DNA of 64,000 nt, taken from Aspidiotus rigidus (Eukaryota; Arthropoda; Insecta; Hemiptera; Diaspididae). Of this stretch, positions 10,202 to 22,805 are shown piece by piece. Positions within the stretch are counted from its first letter, which is position 1. Each line of letters opens with the position of its first letter. Under the pieces are notes generated by a model that was not told the DNA's origin, did no database searches, and worked only from the letters and a program-made list of their open reading frames with translations. The position numbers were made by a program, and so were the translations under genes. The stretch is taken from contig JAVHKY010000016.1 of assembly GCA_035079385.1 (NCBI GenBank), positions 6,867,501 to 6,931,500 of the forward strand, in the 5' to 3' direction.

Positions 10202-12260
10202 ATTATTTGTGTCTCACATGTTGCATTTTAGGTTCCTCATTTTCTTGTTCTCACTCTCAGGTTGACTAATCTTCCGATAACAGACAGCATCGACTTTAGA
10301 GGATAGGATCCCTACTTAGCTGGATTGTACTTAAGTCATCGTTTGAAAGAAAGAAAAAGAGGTGAATTTTCAGTTCTGTGTCTGCCTCGATAATGATTTT
10401 TCAAGCCGGTAGCCCTTGTGCTGTAGTGGGAGTAAAATTTTGCCGTTCCGCTACCTTTTTCTAATTGGGGTTTATGAAGCGTCTTTCGTGGAATTTGCAA
10501 ATACTCGCATTGAAATTCGTTGAAATCGATCACCCTTCAAAAAATGTTGAATTTTCTGCTTTGTACGGACAATCTTGGATATTACATGAAGCATTGGGCA
10601 AACACAAATTTCTAGTTTCGAACCTGAAAACCCTAGTACCATTCAAATTGAATGTCTGCGAACAATGTTCAGTAAGAGGCGTCTGTTGAAGACAAGAAAA
10701 GAGTTGCACACAGCAGCTAGCATCTAATCCAGAAAATTGGAAATGACGTTCACAATTTGTAGAAACAAGATGAGAACTTCTTTTGACTCCATCACATGTC
10801 GACAGGTGACGCATTGCAGTATACCTTTGTGAAACAGTCGCGAAACGAATCAAGAGTGAAAAATTCTCTAAGATGAAAGAAAAGGATTTTCCTTCATTGT
10901 AGTATTACGTACGTTATTCTGGTCAAAAGCTATCGTTCTTTCTTACTCTTTTTTTTTTTCTCAACTTATCTCGTTTTTCAGCAATTTTTTTTTCCACTCC
11001 TCTATTTTACACGTCATCTCATCATCTTCGCAACAAACGAGTGTCATAAAATAAAGTATCATCGTTGTAGTCTCTCTTGTCTGAGTTTAATATCGTTATT
11101 TTTTATTTTTTTATTTCATCATAGGTACGCTCGCTCCTCTTCACCTTACTTTATTTCTTTCCTGTTTTTTTTGTCTTCTTTTACAATTTCGCCTTATTTT
11201 AAAAATTTTCTCTTTCATGGCGTTAGACACCTCGCGGTTACAATTTCTGCGGACTACATTTTTACAAAAGGGTGGAAGGAGGATTTTAAACGTGTTTGGA
11301 ATCGGGAAAACGTTGCTCATCCGATATAAGACGTACATGATAACTGTAAGTTAAGAGACACTTCTTAAACAAGCGTACGCGGAAAAGACATATGGTTTAT
11401 GTACTCGTCGTACTTGAGGGTGCCGTGAATGTGAGTGAACGAAATTGGATCATAGTGTGGATGTGAAAAGACTTAATTATGAAGTGCTCGGATGGCGTTT
11501 ATTTACGTAACATTTCTACGTTCACTATCAGTATTTACTGAGAAGGAATTTGCTTGTATGTTTTCTCGCTCGAAGAAGCATTTTGACTTCACGATTGTAT
11601 CCTATCATATAAACGTCTTTGATGAGTAATTACTGCTAAACGTAGTCCAAGGAAACCTTGTCGATGACTTTCTTCTTGCTTGATTCAAATTATGTTTTCA
11701 AATTTCGATGAATATTCGTTCAACTTTGTTTCATGTTTACATCATCTAAAAAAATTTATCAGTTTTTTGCAAAATCTTCCTTTGTAAAAAAGAAGACCAG
11801 TCGACAAATAGTATTACGATATGGTCAAACATATTCCATTTACACAGGCACTAGCCGGGTAAAGGGGGAAAATGGCTTCAGTCGAAAAATGTTTCAAATG
11901 TCCGTCAAAATGTTGTCCTCAATGAGAAAACTCGAAACGCGAAAAATTGGACCCATCCACTCACCCACATGAGCTGCAGAGTCATTTTTAGGCCTAAAAT
12001 ACAAATGGCTGTATCTCAGGCAATAATGATCGCACAGCAATATAACCTGGGGACATTTTAGTTCATGTAAACATTCATCTATGGTATTATCATTCATATT
12101 TTCCCTAGTTTCTAGCAATAACAAAACTTCAAACTCGAATATAAAAAAAATCGGGAGGGGGAGGCACCTGGGGAAAATCATTCATTTGAAGCGCCATACC
12201 CTCTACTACAACATACATTAATACCACAGTCCTCGGTGAGGTGGAACATTCCCAAAAAAT
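10202..12260. other. No recognised feature
   Basis: Only short unconvincing frames are present. Pyrimidine-rich low-complexity stretches occur near 10930-11000 and 11090-11180. I see no repeat shared with other parts of the window. Confidence 0.5.
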
Positions 12261-12264
12261 CAAT

Positions 12265-12870
12265 TTTAATGAATTTCTGTGATTTTTCCATGAATAGCGG
12301 GGTGAACTATGACTGCTACCGCTATAGACCGCGAGAAATCAATCGTCAATGTTCGAGCTGAAAAATAAGCACTCCTCCGTGGGATGAAATGGAAATGTTG
12401 ATAGACCAAAAATATATTTTTAGTATTTCGTTTATCGATTTGGTCAATTCTTATGTAAACACGTCCACCGAATAGGTGGAGTACGTTAGATTGAAACAAA
12501 TAGTCCAAAAATTCTCCAGTTGCTGGAAAGTTCTGGAATTAACAAATAATCGATATAATCCACTCTTTCAACCTGGAGGACCGTGATTTTTGGTATTTCG
12601 TTCATCAATCAGGTCAATTATAATGTTAACACGTCCACCAAGCTCGAAAAAAATTGTCAAAAAATTCTCCAGTCGCTGGAACAGTCTAGAAATCGCAGAA
12701 AATCGAGGAAGTCTACTTTTTCCACATGGAGAGCAGTGATTTCTGGTATTTTGTCGAAGAATTACGTCAAATCTTATGTAAATACATCCGCCGAGTTGGG
12801 AAAAAATAATCAACAAATTCTCCAGTTTCTGGGATGCCCCGGAAATAGTAAAAACTCCAGGTAATCTACG
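12265..12870. repeat. ~150-bp satellite, locus 1 (about four units)
   Basis: Imperfect tandem units recur with shared anchors: 'caaaaaattctccagt' plus 'gctgga' (near 12509-12530, 12657-12680 and 12810-12830), 'tcaattcttatgtaaac' type runs, and 'ggtatttcgt'. The same family reappears at 32870-33290 with the same order of anchors. There is no coding potential. Confidence 0.8.
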
Positions 12871-13730
12871 TTTCCTTCACGATATGAATTTATCTATTTC
12901 ATATGTACGTACGAGTATATTTTATACCGATACAAAAATGCGTGTGACACGAGTTCTTTAATTGAATGTACCATCGACAAACAATAATCCAGGGTATAGT
13001 GTTTTCGTACATATAGCGACGTATAAAATTTTAAAACCAACATTCAGACTGGAGGATAAGCACGACTTTGCGGTGGGTAATGGATACGGAAACGGAGTAC
13101 GAGTATCGTGTCGATCGAAAGATACTAGATGCACTCGAGTGACTTTTTCTCTATATCCTCTTTCCGCCCCGTCTCGCGAGATTGCAGCTATTAACGGTTT
13201 GTCCACCGTCTCGGGCCAATCCTCTTGTTGTCCATGCCTTTTTTTGATGAAATCAATGTTCTCTTTCTTACACACATGTGGTCTACTGGCACCTTATGCC
13301 GATGATGTTTTGAGTTTTTTGGCATACATCCTCTCTTGACCTTCGCACTCTTCTTACCCTTCTGAACAACTCTTACCCACTTATGAGAGCGGCATCAGCG
13401 TTTACAGGTCCAATGTATTCTTCTACTGATATTCCCATCCTTGTATCGTCAGTTTAATTCCTTCCTCATATGATTGACGCTTTCAATAGTTTTATTTGCC
13501 TTTTCGTGTCTGTCCTGCTTTGGCCGAAGGCATTCATTGACGAAATCACTGTATCTTGCCTGTTTTAACAGTTTGAATCTTGACATTGATGGTATATTTC
13601 TGAAGCCTTGGATTCTACTACCTTTCTATTCCTCAATACGCCAGCCTTATGAAGGAAAGCAAAGATCAGATTTCCTTTTCTAAGAGAAGTAGAGTCTATT
13701 AGCTCCAATGTTCGGAGAGTCCGGTTGTCT
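12871..13730. other. No recognised feature
   Basis: A frame at 12962-13339 is open on both strands and resembles nothing I know; an overlapping antisense frame of similar length argues against coding. No repeats were noticed. Confidence 0.45.
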
Positions 13731-13734
13731 ATTT

Positions 13735-14168
13735 CCATGTCTTTTATATTTTATCAGTCATCTTGAAATATTTCAGTCCAGGCTTCTACTAAGTCAAGTG
13801 TTCGTGAGATATTATTCGTTTACCCCTTTACCTATCTTGGCGTCGTATAAAATTTTCTAATTATTAATTATATTAATTATTTAATTATTTATTTATTTAA
13901 TTATTTGATTATTTAATTATTTAATTATTAATTAATTAATTAATTAATTAATTATTTATTATTATTATTACGCGGGGTGTACTCGCGAATTTCTGAATCA
14001 CCCAAGCGGTAGAGATTTTCTAATTATTAATTATATTAATTATTTAATTATTTAATTATTTATTTATTTATTTATTTATTCATTTATTTATTTATTATTA
14101 ATTATTATTATTACGCGGGGTGTACTCGCGAGTTTCAAAATCGGGGTCCGGCGAGAGAAAAGACATGG
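13735..14168. mobile_element. AT-core foldback/MITE-like element, copy 1
   Basis: The left end is TTCCATGTCTTTTATATTTT, and the right end carries its inverse, AAAAGACATGGAACATG. The core is made of (TTAA)- and (TTAT)-rich tracts alternating with a GC-richer block 'cgcggggtgtactcgcg' (near 13972 and 14116). Copy 2 at 53476-54890 has the same ends and the same core blocks. It is non-coding. Confidence 0.7.
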
Positions 14169-14174
14169 AACATG

Positions 14175-14178
14175 TCGA

Positions 14179-14237
<59 letters not shown>

Positions 14238-14345
14238 ATACATACATACATACATACATACATACATACATACATACATACATACATACATAAAATAAAA
14301 ATAGATGAATAAGTAAATAAATAAATAGATAAACAAATAAATGAA
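14175..14345. repeat. Compound microsatellite (AAAT)n then (ACAT)n
   Basis: About 15 AAAT units (14178-14240) are followed by about 13 ACAT units (14238-14290) and degenerate AAAT units. It directly abuts the right end of the AT-core foldback element, so it may have grown from that element's tail. Confidence 0.9.
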
Positions 14346-14479
14346 CAAATCTAGTACGTTGTATATTAAGCCTAGGGCTTTTCGAGATTTCACTCGCTCC
14401 ACTTGCTCGTCCCCCTTCTTGGTCTAGTAAACAATATTTCAAGCTAACAGCCGAAATAGAACTTCCTATCACATATAAC

Positions 14480-14830
14480 TAAAAGTGTCCCCTCCCATCA
14501 TTTATAGCTCGAAAGTGAACATTTTTGTAAGACCCCTTCTATCATAATATATAACTCAGAAATAGAAATTTTTCCAAGTCCACCTTCTATCATACATAGC
14601 TCGGAAATAGAAATTTTTCTAAATCCACCTTGTATCATATAGAGCTCAGAGGAAGAATTTTGCCAAGTCCCCCTCCTATCAAACGTAGTCCGGCGATAGA
14701 AATTTTTCCAAGTCCCACGTTGTGCCTCCCGGTGTCCTGCGTCCTGTGCCCGGCATCTTTTTTCAAATGACCCTCCCATAAAACAGGTTCCTGTTAACAA
14801 GTTCCCTGTTAGAATTTGAGTCCTTACTAC
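14480..14830 (-). mobile_element. Decayed copy of the 45-bp-unit element
   Basis: Five degenerate units in reverse orientation ('ctatcata', 'agctcgg', 'gaaatttttccaagtcc') are followed by 'cataaaacaggttcctgtt' and 'gttccctgtta', the inverted start of the family. The outer T5/A5 flank is not clear here. Non-coding. Confidence 0.65.
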
Positions 14831-16930
14831 CCCGCGAATTCTCTCTCACCCCCTAATAATCCAGTATACTGTATTCCTTCTTTTCCTCTATAATGAACTA
14901 CTTGTAAGACCTCATCAGCTGGTAAAGTCATAAGCCATGACCCTGGTGACGTCGTCGATCGTAACCCCGAGCCTGATTCTGGAATTTGCGAGTTCAATCC
15001 ATCTCCCCTAATCCTTGTAATCCATATGTGGGGCACATAAGAAAAAGTAGACGGCACTAACAATTAGGCCTTTTCTCATGTGATTTGGAGTCGCACGAAG
15101 CCATCCCCTTTCCCCTCCAACTATTAAAGGGGACCAGCACAAACTAAGCGCTTCTGGGTTATGAGGGGAGGGTCTGGTCACACGCAACTTCATTATAGCT
15201 CAAAGTTGTGGATAACAGAGTTGGAGCTCGAAAAAGATGAATGCTTACAGGAATGTAATTTTAATAATGTTATCTTTTACAACCACAAGCTCGATAGCTC
15301 TCTGTCCTCTCATAATCAAGAGCTGCTTCAATGAAATCAAATTCTAAAACGTTCCTATCAGAAAGATCGAGTTATAAGACGCTCACAAATTGGTTCTATC
15401 TCACACAATAAAAAATATCAGCCGCCAGTTATCTCCGAAATCGATGTTGAAAGCAAAATGACCACTCTTCGCCTGTTTTATTTTCTAATAGTACTCTCGT
15501 GTAGGCTGTCATTCGAAAAAAGTTTCTATACATCAAAGACCGAGAAGACATTCATTCTAAATTGTAGTACCAGCAGTTCCATTACCGAAGTTTAAGAACT
15601 TTTACGTTTGGGGAAAAATTCAATAAGAATCTTGTCGCACGTCGATATACAAACTATACGTATAGGCTCGCTAGACGAAAACCTTGAGCCTTTTCTCGAA
15701 ATTCCCTCGTCATTGTTCGTTATATTATAGCCTTTCGAATCGAAGTTTGGACCAGAATTACAATCACCGCGCACCAGCACGATATTTTATTGGCCTATCG
15801 ACATTGTCCAGATACTGGAAATTTACCAAGTGACACTCCTTTCCATTAGACGAAACAGCGTATTGAATTTGTTTTTATTTCACTTTTTTTTTTTCTTTTG
15901 AGGTTTTCCGGAATAAAAATTACGCGCATTACCTACACGACTTCATCCATCAAACCTGAAAGCAATCTTTACAGCAGTCGGTTGAAAGCAAAGAGGTAAA
16001 TATATTCGTTACCGAGGAGAATGAAGAGAGAAATAAAAACGATCACTTCGAACCGCTAACTTTCACACGCCAAAGTGAAAGAACGAAAAGCAGAGAGACA
16101 CTAATCTCGTTTTTTTCCTCTTTCTTGTTTACACAGTCAGAGGTACACGAAATATGGCGTACGAAGGAATGATGTTTTTTTTAGTAATTTCCTTTTGAGT
16201 CAACAAAACAAAAAATGAAATTTTGGCAAGACAATGGGTGTTATGATATCATTGGCTATGAGCAGCCGAACTGAGAAGAGAGGAAAAAATATGAAAGAAT
16301 GAAAACATCCTGTCAAGGTAAGATGATTTGTTCAAGACGAAAAGAAAGTATGTACACCATGAAAAATACATTTGCGAGCAAAATAAATGGAAATACCTTA
16401 TCGTTTCATCTTTTCGATTTCATTCTACCAGTCGAAGACTTTTACACGTTATTTTGGGGGACAAAAAGTGCTCAAGTGGAAATTATTTACAATTTTACCC
16501 GGAGGAATAATGACAGCCGAAAATAAAGGAGGCGAATATTGAAACCTGAAAACTGAGAAGTCTAAAAGATACAGAAAGATTGACCGAGCCCTCGAAGACG
16601 ATATTCGATAAGGAAGAGAGGCCGAACACTTCAAGTTCTACATCCAAATCATGGAATATGACGTGAGACAAGAAGCTCGAGCCAGAATTGGAAAAGTACT
16701 GTTGGACATGAAAGAGGGTATGTGCCAAACCAATGGCAGAACGCAAGTAATGCAAATGAAGGTCACAAATTTGCTGAAGGATTGATCCAGAAATCTACGA
16801 GTTCGATTTCGAGTTCTCCAGTCCTAGCATACAGTAAAGCAGGCTGCACTAGCTTTAAATTGGGCCTAACATACGTCTATACTGCGATATGTACTAATAT
16901 TAGACTGCACTAGGCTTAAACTAGGCTTAG
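14831..16930. other. No recognised feature
   Basis: There are no convincing genes; frames are short and overlap on both strands. I saw no match to other repeats in the window. Confidence 0.5.
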
Positions 16931-16942
16931 AACACACTTTTT

Positions 16943-17463
16943 AACAGGGAACCTGCTCTGTGGGTGATTTTTCAAAAGATTGGCCGCGCACCGTCCAGCC
17001 AAAAAGTTGGAAAAATTTTGACCTTCGAACTACATAAGATAGGAGAAGGACATAAAAAAATTACAGTTTTCCTAACGAAGTTGAACGAGGAACGCAGGGA
17101 ACCTGTTCCATGTATTGAATTGGTTTTGATATTGAGAATTCGAATCGAAATCTTGAAAATTCTCAAGTTTTTCTGAGTCCCTTGCATCATGGTGTATGAA
17201 GCCTAAAAGGAAGAATTTTTCGAAGTCCCTTTCCTTCTCATCATACATGATGGCTTGGAAGTCAAAATTTCCTTTATAGTTTCTCTCCTATCACATATTA
17301 TGGCTCGAGAGTGGAATATTATATATAGCTCCGAAGTCCGGGCCTGTGACGTCACAATTTGATGACGTCATAGATCTGGCACGCCCACACTTTTCAGATC
17401 CCACGTGCCCCATAAAACAGGTTCCCTGCCATCCCTCGTTCAACTCCATTAAAGAACCCGTCA
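16943..17463 (+). mobile_element. T5-targeted 45-bp-unit element, copy 2
   Basis: The left end AACAGGGAACCTGCTCTGTG follows TTTTT (16938-16942). The right end, CATAAAACAGGTTCCCTGCC plus a tail closing CCCGTCA at 17463, is followed by TTTTTT. The inside holds only a few degenerate units and an extra reversed right-type end near 17075-17125, so another copy probably landed inside. Two palindromic TGACGTCA sites lie near 17347-17372. Confidence 0.7.
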
Positions 17464-17489
17464 TTTTTTCTAAGTTCTCTCCTATCATA

Positions 17490-17755
17490 GGGGTGGCGCG
17501 AAAGTCACTTACCAATCACAAAAAAAATGCATGCGCGTCTTGACAGCTGTCTACACAATTGCTTCGAGTACGCATTTCGGTACACTCGTTGGGGGGGGGG
17601 GGGACGGCGATTGTCAGTTACACCCGTGGAGTTTTTTGCGTCTCTCTTTGAATTTATTTTTTTTGTTCATTTTTTTCGAATGAAATCGTAATTTGTAAAA
17701 CGTGGACATATTTTTTCAATATGTGCAAAATTGGTAAGTGACTTTTGCGCCACCC
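17490..17755. mobile_element. TA-flanked MITE (mariner-like), 266 bp
   Basis: The terminal inverted repeats are about 26 bp (left GGGGTGGCGCGAAAGTCACT..., right the inverse with one change and one base fewer). They are flanked by TA at 17488-17489 and 17756-17757. The left flank is a unit of the 45-bp array (ctcctatcata). TA duplication and size fit a non-autonomous Tc1/mariner derivative. A G run lies inside at 17588-17603. Confidence 0.7.
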
Positions 17756-17760
17756 TACAT

Positions 17761-20180
17761 CAGGGTGGGTGGGGCAGAAAGATGTTACCAGTTAAATAGG
17801 AGTTTGCGCTAAATCTACGCAGATCGTTGGACGTATACTTTAAATGTACGAATTTTCTATCTCAATTTTATCTTTAATTCGAGCCACATCCAAAGTTTCT
17901 ACGACTTTTCTGAGCCGAGTTATGGACCGAAATGTGCCGTAATTTCACAGCAGGGGTTCCCAAAATTGTGAATTATCGAAAAACAATTTTCCTATTGAAA
18001 AAATCGCGTAATCTCCAAAGTGTTCCCCGATCCTAGAACAAAATTTAGCGCTGAATGTGAATAAGATTGTTAAGAAATTCTGCGAAGGACCAAAACGGGT
18101 TTATGGGCCCAAAGAGGGTCGAAATTTCCCCAAAATGATGAAATCGCCCAATCTTTGAAGTATTTCTCGATTCTGAGATGAAATTTGGCGCTGAATCTGA
18201 AGAAAATTGTTGAAAAATTCTGCGAAGCACCAAAATGGGTCTATGGGCCCAAAAAGGGTCAACATTTCTCCAAAACAGAATCCCTCCCATCCCCTGAATC
18301 AACAATTTTACTGCAGAATGAGATTATTTGATTTTTCATTTTGAAGATCATCTAGGGCCTTTCAGTATTATTTTTGGACTCGGCGCAAAAATTTACTCCA
18401 GAATTGAAAACAACATTTGAAGGCTACGCAATTATTCATCTTGGGGGAATTTTGATTCTCTCCGAGCCCATCGACCCATTTTGGTGCTCCGAAGTATTAT
18501 TTCGGCACTTTTTTTTTTTTACTCAGCGCGACATTCCACCTGAAAATCGAATTAAAATTTGAAAATTTGAACGATTTTCCAATTTGGGGAAATTTTGGGC
18601 CTGTTTTGGGCCCCTTAACCCCTTTTTGGTGCTTCGAAAAAACTCTGTGAGCATTTTTTTCAAATTCAGCGCGAAATTCCACTTGAAAATCGAGTCAAAA
18701 TTTGAAGATTTGAACAATTTTCCAATTTGGGAAAATTTTGGCCCTTTCCGGGCTCATTAATCCCTTTTTGGTGCTTCGAAGAACGCTGTGAGCATTTTTT
18801 TCGAACTCAGCGCGAGATTCCACTTGAAAATCGAATTAAAATTTGTAAGTATGAACAATTTTCCAATTTGGCGAAATTTTGACCCTTTTTGGGCCCATCA
18901 ACTCGTTTCGGTGCTTCGAAGAATTTTTTAAACATTTTTTTCGGACTCAGTGCGAAATTCCACTTAAAAATCGATTTACAATTCAAATGTTTGAACGACT
19001 TTCCACCTTGGGGAAATTTTGACCCTTCTTGGGCCCATTAACCCCTTTTTGGTGCTTCGAAAAAACTCTGTGAGCCATTTTTTTCGAACTCAGCGCGAAA
19101 TTCCACGTGAAAATCGAATCAAAATTTGAAAATTTGAACAATTTTCCAATTTGGGGAAATTTAGGCCTTTTTTGGTCCCATTAAACCCCCTTTTTGGTGC
19201 TTCGAAAAAACTCTGTGAGCATTTTTTTCGAACTCAGCGCGAAATTCCACGTGAAGATCGAATCAAAATTTGAAAATTTGAACAATTTTCCAATTTGGGG
19301 AAATTTTGGGCCTTTTTTGGCCCATTAAACCCCCTTTTTGGTGCTTCGAAAAAACTCTGTGAGCATTTTTTTCGAACTCAGCGCGAAATTCCACGTGAAA
19401 ATCGAATCAAAATTTGAAAATTTGAACAATTTTCCAATTTGGGGAAATTTTGGGCCTTTTTTGGGCCCATTAAACCCCCTTTTTGGTGCTTCGAAAAAAC
19501 TCTGTGAGCATTTTTTTCGAACTCAGCGCGAAATTCCACTTGAAAATCGGATTAAAATTTGTAAGTTTGAACAATTTTCCAATTTGGCGAAATTTTGACC
19601 CTTTTTGGGCCCATTAACTCGTTTCGGTGCTTCGAAGAATTTTTTAAACATTTTTTTCGGACTCAGTGCGAAATTCCACTTAAAAATCGATTTACAATTC
19701 AAATGTTTGAACGACTTTCCACCTTGGGGAAATTTTGACCCTTTTCGGGCCCATTAACCCATTTTGGTGCTTTTTAGGGTTTATTTACAATTTTTTTCGT
19801 TTTCCCCATCCAAATTCACTTAAGAAACAATAATTTAATTATTAAAATTTTTGAAATTCAGTTCAATACTGTAAATTAATTAATTTTCAAGCCCTATTTC
19901 GGGAACTCTGACGATTTGGTGAATTTCCGACACATTTTGGTCCATAACTGAGCTCAGAAAAGTTGTAGAAACTTCGGGTCCGGCTCAAAGTAAAGATAAA
20001 ATTAAGATACAAAATTTGTACGTTCAAACGATACGTCTAACAAAGAAAGTTTTGTTTTTACGTGACAAACAGATATCAATTTAAATGAGACAGTTTGCTT
20101 TTCCCGTTTTGCGTTTTCGCGCTACGACAGATATAGCGCAAACTCCCATTTAACTGGTAACATCTTTCTGCCCCACCCTG
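17761..20180. mobile_element. TIR element filled with a 144-bp satellite
   Basis: The left end is CAGGGTGGGTGGGGCAGAAA and the right end is its inverse (TTTCTGCCCCACCCTG at 20165-20180). Inverted similarity runs about 200 bp inward, covering 'gttaccagttaaat', 'gcgctaa' and the 'ttctacgacttttctgag' stretch. Between the TIRs almost everything is satellite. There is no transposase frame, so it is non-autonomous. The TSD is unclear: the left flank reads acat and the right flank tata. It sits five bases from the MITE at 17490-17755, within old 45-bp-unit sequence. Confidence 0.75.
17990..19790. repeat. 144-bp satellite array with an orientation switch
   Basis: Units carry 'caatttggggaaatttt', 'gggcccattaa', 'ggtgcttcgaa', 'ctctgtgagcattttttt' and 'cagcgcgaaattccac'. 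The last anchor recurs at about 18526, 18668, 18810, 18948, 19090, 19236, 19380, 19526 and 19666, a spacing of about 144 bp. The first two units (about 17990-18290) are in the opposite orientation. Neighbouring units near 19080-19540 are almost identical, so homogenisation was local and recent. Confidence 0.9.
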
Positions 20181-20339
20181 TATATTTCTCGAAGGTCAAA
20201 ATTTTTCCAAGTCTCCTTCCTATCAATTTATGGCGTATCGGCTTACGAAAACAGTGGGAGCAAGCCAAAACATGAAAGGTGAAGAGTCGAGAAAAGACGA
20301 GAAGGATAAGTTGCATAATTCGACCGCCCATCTAGAACC

Positions 20340-20507
20340 TTAGGGAAATATCTGGAATAGCGCTTGCGTCCAGTGGCAGGTGGAACGTCACATTGGTGTC
20401 AGAAGTGGGATTTGAAGATATCACTTTTCAAGAGTGAATTGTATATTCGCACGTAAAGTGGGTGTCCAGCTCATCACAGTTGGTCCCACTTCCGAGATCA
20501 ACCGTGA

Positions 20508-20594
<87 letters not shown>

Positions 20595-20640
20595 CTTTGT
20601 ATCAGGAGCCCGTGAAATGACTGGATAGCCACCTAAGTTG
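20340..20640 (+). pseudogene. LTR-retroelement remnant with a primer-binding-site-like sequence
   Basis: TGGTGTCAGAAGTGGGAT at 20394-20411 is the same 18-mer found beside the LTR of the Gypsy-type fragment (minus strand, 42061-42078). In both cases it follows 'aacgtcaca', as expected for an LTR end and the adjoining tRNA primer site. No LTR pair and no gag frame were found around it. A long GA microsatellite occupies the next segment. I infer a decayed Gypsy-like leader. Confidence 0.5.
20512..20591. repeat. (GA)40 microsatellite
   Basis: This is an uninterrupted AG/GA dinucleotide run of about 80 bp. It yields an artefactual RERERE frame. Confidence 0.98.
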
Positions 20641-22149
20641 CTGGCAATTGTGACGCGGACAGTCCTGAAAGCTGCAAAAAAGAGATAGCCAGTCTAGTAA
20701 GCGTTCCTTTAAGAGGCAGAGAGACGACAGCATCTCTTTGGATTCCAAGATACAGCGAGATGAGATAGCTGAAAAGTCGACCCACCCTTGTATTTCTCGA
20801 GTTAGCTACAGCACTTTGGAGTTAAGATTTTAGACGGTACAAGCCCTGGATTGACAATGGTACTTCAGGGCATACCATTCAATAGAGTAAACAGCTGCCA
20901 TGATGTAGGAGGAGAATACCCATGATTTCTCGAAGATCGGGTACAGATACTAAACTGGCAAAAATATGAGTTTTTGGAATATGTGAAGAAGATGAGTTTA
21001 GCGACTGGAACTTGAGAGCACCGCAGCAACTTTTACTGTAAAAAGAAAAATAGAGAAAGTTGTTATAGATGCCCTTCACCGCACCTCTCCCCTCAAAAAA
21101 AAAAAAAAAAAAACTGGCTGAGAAGTTGCCAAGATGCGAGCGGTGAAATTGTGGTAACGGGACGAGAAAAGCCTCCACTGCCTATCTTCTTCTACCTGTT
21201 GATGGAGATCAAAAAGAACTACAAAATGGTCGTAAGTTGTGGACAAACAACTTCAGGTGAAAGGGATATACGCAACCGAAAAGAAACTATATATAAGGGC
21301 TTCAGGGAGTTCTAAGAACGGTCTTCTTTGGTCGTGGGCGTCGTTCGTTGTTCATCGGATAAAGATATATTTTTTTTTTAAACAGGAAAATAAATTCGTA
21401 AAAGTTTTCTGAAATAGAAAGCGGCGAAAAAAATTATTTGCATTTCTCATTCGAAGAACATCAATTGATGTTCAAATAGCTCATTTACGAGATAGTATTT
21501 GTAAGCGCGTATTTACTTTCTTTCATATTTACATTCGCGCTCGTTTGACTGGAATGACAATAAGGAAAGAAAACTGAGAAACGAAAAATGTTTGAAAATT
21601 GAAAATGAATATATTTTCGGCTGGAGGTCCGAGTACACATCGGAACAGCAGTATAGGTCTAAGCAAGCGAGTCGTAATATTTTGTTACTTCCCGTCGCAG
21701 TTATCGTTTCTACGATCGAAATAAATAAAAATACTCTGCCGTATACATACTTGAAAAGTGTTCTCGACGTTGACACGTTGTAGTATGAAACTTGAAAGTA
21801 AATATTGGAGGAAAAAATAAATTTTATAAGAGAAATCGACGAAAAACAAATTAAATTTCCACAAAAAGTACAACTGAGAAAATTTCGAAAAAAGATATTA
21901 GTTCAGTAATTTTAAATTGTTTATGCAGAAAGAAAAAGCTGGTCTAGATTCTTTTTTCTTTTTTCAAAAGCTAAACTTTACAAGATTATTTTACGAACTC
22001 GTACTACACGGCTGTAAATCTGAACAAAAACTGAATTCTCAATGAATACCTGACTGAAGAAGGAATATTTTGCAACGAATTTAAAGGTGACACTGCTTTT
22101 TTCAAGAATAATAAGAACGACCGCTGTCCTTAAAATACCTCATTCTTAC
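20641..22149. other. No recognised gene; promoter-like TATATAAG run
   Basis: The stretch holds no recognisable coding sequence. Around 21288-21310 a 'ctatatataagggcttcagg' run looks like a core promoter or LTR U3/R boundary, and 'ataaagata' follows about 60 bp later. Poly(A) occurs at 21098-21113. It could be the far end of the LTR remnant starting near 20340, but I found no second LTR to prove it. Confidence 0.35.
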
Positions 22150-22640
22150 AAACTATTTCTCTTCGATGCACTCTATTCTAATCCCTACATCTACCCAATA
22201 ACTTGATTCGACTATTCAAATAACCTCACTGTTACCGGCCTTGTAGGGATGCCGGGACATATCGGATTCCCCCGTACCATAATCTCGTCGATAAAGCCGC
22301 AAAAAAGGTACCTCCTTTCTTCACCCTTCAGATCTCACAACTCATTTTCGATCACTCATTCTTCGGAAGAATCAATCATCCAATCAACTTGGAGTAATAA
22401 AAAATAAACCTACCCCTTGGTCATCTTCAACAGAAAGTCTAGGCGTGAAGAATCTCTTCTTGTTCGCCTTAGACTAGGACATACTTGACTCATTCAGTCC
22501 TACTTCTTCTTGAGTTTTTCGCTTCCGCCACTTTTTACTTTCAAAACCTACACGACCTCCTTCAAATTTCCTCAAACCTCTCCTCCACCTAGCCTTATCA
22601 AATAACTCTGATATACTCATACGATCTCTCCAATATTAGA
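22150..22640 (+). pseudogene. I-type LINE fragment, third copy
   Basis: A degenerate match to 9400-10000: 'gccgggacatatcgg' and 'aatctcgtcgataaagccgc' (near 22252-22302) correspond to the RNase H WIPGH / LVDKAAKK region. No open frame. It lies immediately upstream of the 45-bp-unit complex, as does the LINE at 6.2-7.1 kb. Confidence 0.65.
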
Positions 22641-22805
22641 CTACGTTCACACTGCACTCGACGTATCTAAATTATTTACGGCGTCGAATTAGGCAAATTT
22701 ATCAACGCGTCCCAACATTGATGGAGACAGCCGACGCGACGTCGCAAGCTAACATCACCAGTCTCGAAAGTTTCTTAATAACAGATCGTTCTTCATCTAA
22801 ATTTT

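Noticed and set aside
14088..14472. FIYLFIYLF / YVCMYVCM frames
   Set aside because: Translation of (AAAT)n and (ACAT)n microsatellites.
20434..20628. RERERE protein
   Set aside because: Product of the (GA)40 microsatellite.
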